DNA of 64,000 nt, taken from assembly GCA_035236585.1 (NCBI GenBank), contig CP141132.1, positions 59,245,880-59,309,879 on the forward strand, given 5' to 3'. A program made the position numbers and the translations under genes. The notes beneath the pieces were generated by a model. It was not told the origin of the DNA. It was given only the letters and a program-made list of their open reading frames with translations, and did not search any database. This document shows positions 59,470 through 64,000 of the stretch, piece after piece. The DNA is from Warburgia ugandensis (Eukaryota; Streptophyta; Magnoliopsida; Canellales; Canellaceae). How positions within the stretch are numbered: the first letter of the stretch is position 1; the number at the start of each line of letters is the position of its first letter.

Positions 59470-62400
59470 TCGTCTTCATCTTAAAAATCCCTTAAACATG
59501 ATAATAAAATAGTTGACCATCTCCTATCAGATCTGTCTTGCACATAAAATACATGTTTCGCTTGAGATGTCAAAATAAAATAATCATTTTTATAAACGAT
59601 CTTGTTAGGGTCAATCAATGTCAACCTAAGGACATTTATTTTGATGTTGTCTTTGTTGTGTTCCACCAAATCAAACTTAAATACAACCATAGTTCTACAA
59701 GTATAATCCAAGGCACATATCTCTTTTATAACCTCGTAATAAGTATCATTTGCCATTATTGGCCTATTATCTTTTGAACTAGAAAACAATGTAGCATTGG
59801 CAACTAAGCTAACTCTGCTATTATGTTGCACTCTTGAGTTATCACAATCTCTTGTATAAAAGTGATAACTATTAATGGCATATCCAAACATATTTTACTA
59901 CATCTAGTTGTGGTCCCATTGCCATCTAGGCCAAGGATTCTGATATATTGTGGCCTAGAACTTCTCACTGATCTTGAACTTGTGCATATAAGTAGGATAC
60001 AATTGTTGCAAGTAGGATTAAATATACATAATGCAATTTATAGAACTGTGAATTCATTTATTTTACCTTTAAACGAAGCCAAAAATTGAAAGTGCGACAA
60101 TTATCGAATTGCAGTCACTTCTATTTCTTTATGTAACTTGGATTCATTACTCTAAATATGTCTATGTGCTCACCACATGCACACACCCCAAATTAATTAA
60201 GAGATTAAAAGAAAATATAATAATTAACACATACCAAATTAATTGAGAGATCAAAGAAAAATATAACAATTAATAATTAATTTTTAGAAAGTGCATGATT
60301 AACTTACTCAATGTATGGCTGGACTTAATTAATATTTTGCAACACATAAAGGTGAACCTGGTCCCATTCTTTATAGCCTACGGTTGATACACAACCACTC
60401 AATAGAGGTTCGTCAACCTTAGATCGTGAAATTCAACTGATTGTTTCTTTCTTGGAATTCCAACTACACCCACTCATGATAAGTACTATATGCATAACTC
60501 CACTACTTCCTCTACAATATAACACTCAACTATACACCCCTCTAGCCGATTGTGATATCGCATATACCCTTTTAAAATTTTCTTGTACCTCTCAAACGGG
60601 TACATCCATTGCAAGTAAACCCACCCACATAGCCTAACCTCATCAATGAGGTGTATTGTTAAGTGTACCATGACATCAAAGAAGGATGGTGGAAAAATGT
60701 CTCAAGCTTGCATAAAGTTGTAACTAGATGTTCTTGAATTTCTTATAATTTTGAAACATTTTGTAATAAATCCTCTAACTTTATTTGCCAACACTGAACG
60801 TATTGCTAGAGACAGGAATTATTGCATGGCAATCATGGGACTTCGTCCCTAACACTTTTAGCTCTTCCGTTTAGACAATGTTTCTAAATCCTGAACAGTA
60901 GCCGTCTGGGACTTTGAGTTCAAACGGGCTTTTACACACCAATATAATTTGCTTTAGACAGGTATATTCCTCAACTGCCCCTATCTTATGGATGCAATCT
61001 TCTCTTCAAACCCATCCTCATAAGATCCATTTGAGCTATAAGTCCATCATTTGTTTTCCTTGGAATGTCAAACAAGGTACTGGTCAAGCTTTCACACACA
61101 TTCTTCTCAATGTGCATGACATCATGCACATGGCACAGATGTAGTGATTTTCAGTGTGCAAGCTAAAAGAATATTGACTTCTTCTTCCAACAGCTTCTAA
61201 AGTTGCTTTCACCTACACATTTACTTGCTTTGATCTTCTTTATCCATAAGACATTATGGTTTTCAATATGTTCCAATACTTGCCATCATGTCAAATCTTT
61301 GGAGGTATCCTTGTCTCTACAGTACTATTAAATTCCCCTTCTTAAAATGGTGTGGATGGCCTCTGTGTGACCATCTTCTATAGCCAAGGAATTCCATTTC
61401 CCTACCATGTTTGAGTAATATGGCACACATTTGGTCACTATAGATAGGACAAGTTTTGTATCCCTTCATAGTGCATCCAGACAAATTATCGTATGTAGGG
61501 AAGTCAGTTATTGTCCACAACATTATAGCTTTTAGGGTAAATTATTCTTTCTTATATGCATCATAAGCTTCAACACCTACATCCCATAATATCTTAAGAT
61601 CATCGATCAAGGGAGCCAAGTACACATCAATGTCGTACCTTGGCTGCTTAAGACCTGATATCAACATAGTTAATATCATGAACTTCCTCTTCATGCATAG
61701 AAATGATGGGAGGTTGTAACAAACTAATATAATAGGCCATCAACTATGCTATTACTAATAGAACCATGAGGATTAATCCCATCTGCTAATAATGCAAGTC
61801 ATAGGTTTCTAGGTTCTTCTGCAAAGTTAGGCCACATGAAGTTTACTAGCTTCCATGTTGGGCTATCAGTTGGATGTCATGAAAAGCTGTTAGTTACTCT
61901 CTTCTTGGCATGTCATACTAAATTCTATACTATTTCTATAATACAGAACATTCTTTTGAACCATGGAATAGGGGGAAAATATCGTAGGACCTTTGCAAGA
62001 ACGTCCGTCATTGTCTTAGTTGAATTCTTCTTTATCTTCCATCTTGGTTGCCCACAAGTTTGGCATGCAATTTTATTCTTGTGCTCCTTCCTATACAATA
62101 TGTAGTCATTGAGCGCATGTGTCTTCTCATACTTTAATCCTAGTGTAGCTCAAATTTTCTTTGCCTCCCATGTAGAACTTGATTACTTATTATCCTTTGG
62201 TAGCATCTTACCCACTACTTTCAATACTTCTGTAAAACCTTGATCTAAAAAAATTAAATCTCAATTTCATATAGTAAAGTTCTATCATTGTAAACAACTT
62301 GGTATAATCTTTACACTTAGGGTACAATGGCTCATCGGCTTCTTCTAATGTAGTTTGAAATAGTTCAGGGCCATCCTAAAAGTCATTGTATGCATCTTGA

Positions 62401-62717
62401 AACATTGAGGTAGCTGCACTTTATACAACACTTCCTATTGTGTCTTCAAATCTTTCTTCCATTGTCAATGGCCGCACATGTGGAAGTTCTTCTCTATGCC
62501 AAATCCACGAGTGCTACCTTTCATTGATTCCATTGAAGCATAAGTATTCTCTCAACACCCATACACTTACTTTTTTCAAGTTTTCATATTTTGAGAATGG
62601 ACAACACATGTGATTACGATCACCATCTGCCCTAAGTGTGAACTTTATAAACTTTTTCCTTCCCTCCTCATATTCTTTTGATGTTCTTGTCGCAATCATC
62701 CAAGCATATTTGTCCAT
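59470..62717 (-). pseudogene. TNP2-type CACTA transposase, degenerate (CACTA-2)
   Basis: The start is ATG 62,717: MDKYAWMIATRTSKEYEEGR, then KKFIKFTLRADGDRNHMCCP, the transposase-associated domain (PF13963). The TNP2 N-terminal zinc region follows at about 62,022-62,230 (MLPKD-like, then the HR.KI..P/CG.PRW-like block). TNP2 core continues with YDIDVYLAPLIDDLKILWDV (about 61,610) and MLWTITDFPTYDNLSGCTMK, GYKTCPIYSD (61,317-61,523). DUF4218 (60,486-60,671) reads MVHLTIHLIDEVRLCGWVYL, WMYPFERYKKILKGYMR, EGCIVECYIVEEVVELC. DUF4216 (59,481-59,891) reads FGYAINSYHFYTRDCD, VSLVANATLF, TYYEVIKEICALDY, KHVFYVQDRSD. The domain order is complete. Stops lie between blocks, so it is a pseudogene, better preserved than the CACTA-1 copy. 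Confidence 0.92.
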
Positions 62718-62889
62718 TTTTTTAATAAATTAAAGCTAATGGACATGAAAAACTCGATTAGGCAATTTACTTAGCAATAGGTATAGAAGAATTATATGTA
62801 TTTGAAAAAACTAAAAGATGCAAAACAAAAAGAAATTTAAATTAAAAAGGGAAGTTTCTAACCATAACCATGCATGTAAAATATACCAA

Positions 62890-62989
<100 letters not shown>

Positions 62990-63159
62990 CTAACGAATAC
63001 TCAAATTGATATCGATTGAAAATATATCTATATATAATTCTAATTCATTGATTTGGTTGAAAATAGCCACAACAAAATTAACCTATATGAGCTTCAGTTT
63101 GTACATAGATGAAGACATTTGGAGCACAAAACCATAAGACAATGTCAAAATTCTTAAAT

Positions 63160-63720
63160 CAAAGTATTACTTTCAAAGTTGGTTTCAGAAAACGACTTTA
63201 ACAATACACTTTTAAAGTTGTTCAAGAAAAATGACTTTAAAAGTACATACTTTTGAAGTCGTTTATGCAAAAACCACTTTAAAAGAGAGGTCACTTTTAA
63301 AAAAAAAAATGGAAATGGCTCTAAAATCTTTTCTCATGAAAAAAAGGTTATACTTGCTAAAGTAAATTAAGAGATTTTCAAGTCATTTTTGAGAAACAAC
63401 TTTAATAACATGGACTTTAGAAGTGGTTTTTCAAAAATTACTTTAAAGTCTAAAATTTTAAAGCCGTTTTCTGAAAAATGACCTTTAAGGTCTAGGTTTT
63501 TAAAGTCTTTTTTTTTTTTTTTTGAAAATGACTTTGAAAAAAATTCCAGGAAAAAAGGTTTTCTGTGCTAGACTAAAGAAGTCATTCTTTTTCAAACCAA
63601 CTTCTTAAGTGTGGTTTCTAAAATCATTTTTTTATTAACAACTTAAATTTTTTTTACAAAGTCTATGGAAAAAAAATTGACTTCTTTATTTCGACTTTAA
63701 AAGCATCAATTTTAGTAGTG
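63160..63720. repeat. CACTA-2 right terminus and subterminal repeats
   Basis: About fifteen copies of AACGACTTTAAAAGTAC-like words and complements alternate in orientation. They end in CATCAATTTTAGTAGTG at 63,720. The tip is a perfect CACTA on the minus strand. Confidence 0.88.
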
Positions 63721-64000
63721 TTAAATATTGGGACTTAAATCATCCAAGGTCATTAACATCTTTAAATTTCAATCATTAAAGGACTCTCATATTTTAGGAT
63801 TTTCATCATCCAAAATTCTAATTTCATTAGAACTCTCCTCATCCTGGAACTATTAGGCCATAGAACTTTTAGTCAATTGAGTTCTTTAATGTCATAAGAA
63901 TATTCCTGTCATCCTAAGACTTTTAGTCAAATAAAAATTCTAATGTCACTAAAACTCTTATTGATTCAGGAGTCTTAATTTATAGGTCTTTGGTTTGGAC
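63721..64000. repeat. Degenerate ~65-bp tandem repeat
   Basis: Three to four diverged units share AAAATTCTAATxTCATTAGAAC, then a CATCCTGGAAC/CATCCTAAGAC word and CTTTTAGTCA. The array continues beyond the window. It flanks CACTA-2 and is not part of it. Confidence 0.6.

Overview
This is nuclear plant DNA, almost certainly from an angiosperm. It is AT-rich, rich in microsatellites, and built from nested, decayed transposable elements. The families recognised are plant ones: two CACTA (En/Spm) transposons with TNP2 and Transposase_24 genes, an Athila/Tat-like Ty3/Gypsy element, plant L1-type LINEs, a long-LTR element primed by initiator tRNA-Met, and an Au-type SINE fragment. The species cannot be named from the sequence. 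No intact host gene, tRNA, rRNA or CRISPR array was found. Nearly all recognisable coding sequence is transposon-derived and broken by stops or frameshifts.

Layout. 1-2.2 kb: no supported gene. 2.2-3.7 kb: a foldback element, AT and GA microsatellites, and a tandem duplicate of a Copia-like LTR fragment. 4.55-7.31 kb: a solo LTR with a 5-bp target duplication (GATCC). 7.77-8.13 kb: an inverted repeat enclosing Au-SINE-like pieces. 8.1-12.95 kb: featureless apart from a 35-bp duplication. 12.96-28.1 kb: a minus-strand LINE whose RNase H domain is split by CACTA-1 (13,343-25,260, TSD TTT), plus a plus-strand RNase H remnant. 28.4-38.95 kb: a second minus-strand LINE split by a complete but non-autonomous LTR retrotransposon (29,012-36,564, TSD TTTAA). 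38.96-41.15 kb: a hairpin and a plus-strand LINE endonuclease remnant. 41.15-52.77 kb: a plus-strand Athila/Tat-like Gypsy element with gag, protease, RT, RNase H and integrase remnants. 52.8-63.72 kb: CACTA-2, minus strand, left end missing, carrying a ~25-unit minisatellite. 63.72-64.0 kb: a degenerate tandem repeat.

How the parts relate. Target duplications and interrupted reading frames give insertion orders. CACTA-1 landed in an existing LINE; removing it and one TSD copy restores the RNase H frame across the junction. The LTR element landed in another LINE, whose 3' end carries on beyond the insertion. In each CACTA element a Transposase_24 gene and a TNP2 gene lie on the minus strand. 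Between them sits an internal block of the same short repeats that mark that element's own ends. CACTA-1 and CACTA-2 use different repeat motifs but share this layout, which is the most interesting structural observation here. I found no evidence of a wholly new biological system. The candidates worth checking are the internal CACTA repeat blocks, the GC-rich island present in only one of two paired LTRs, the Gypsy/CACTA-2 junction scar, and the SINE-loaded inverted repeat.
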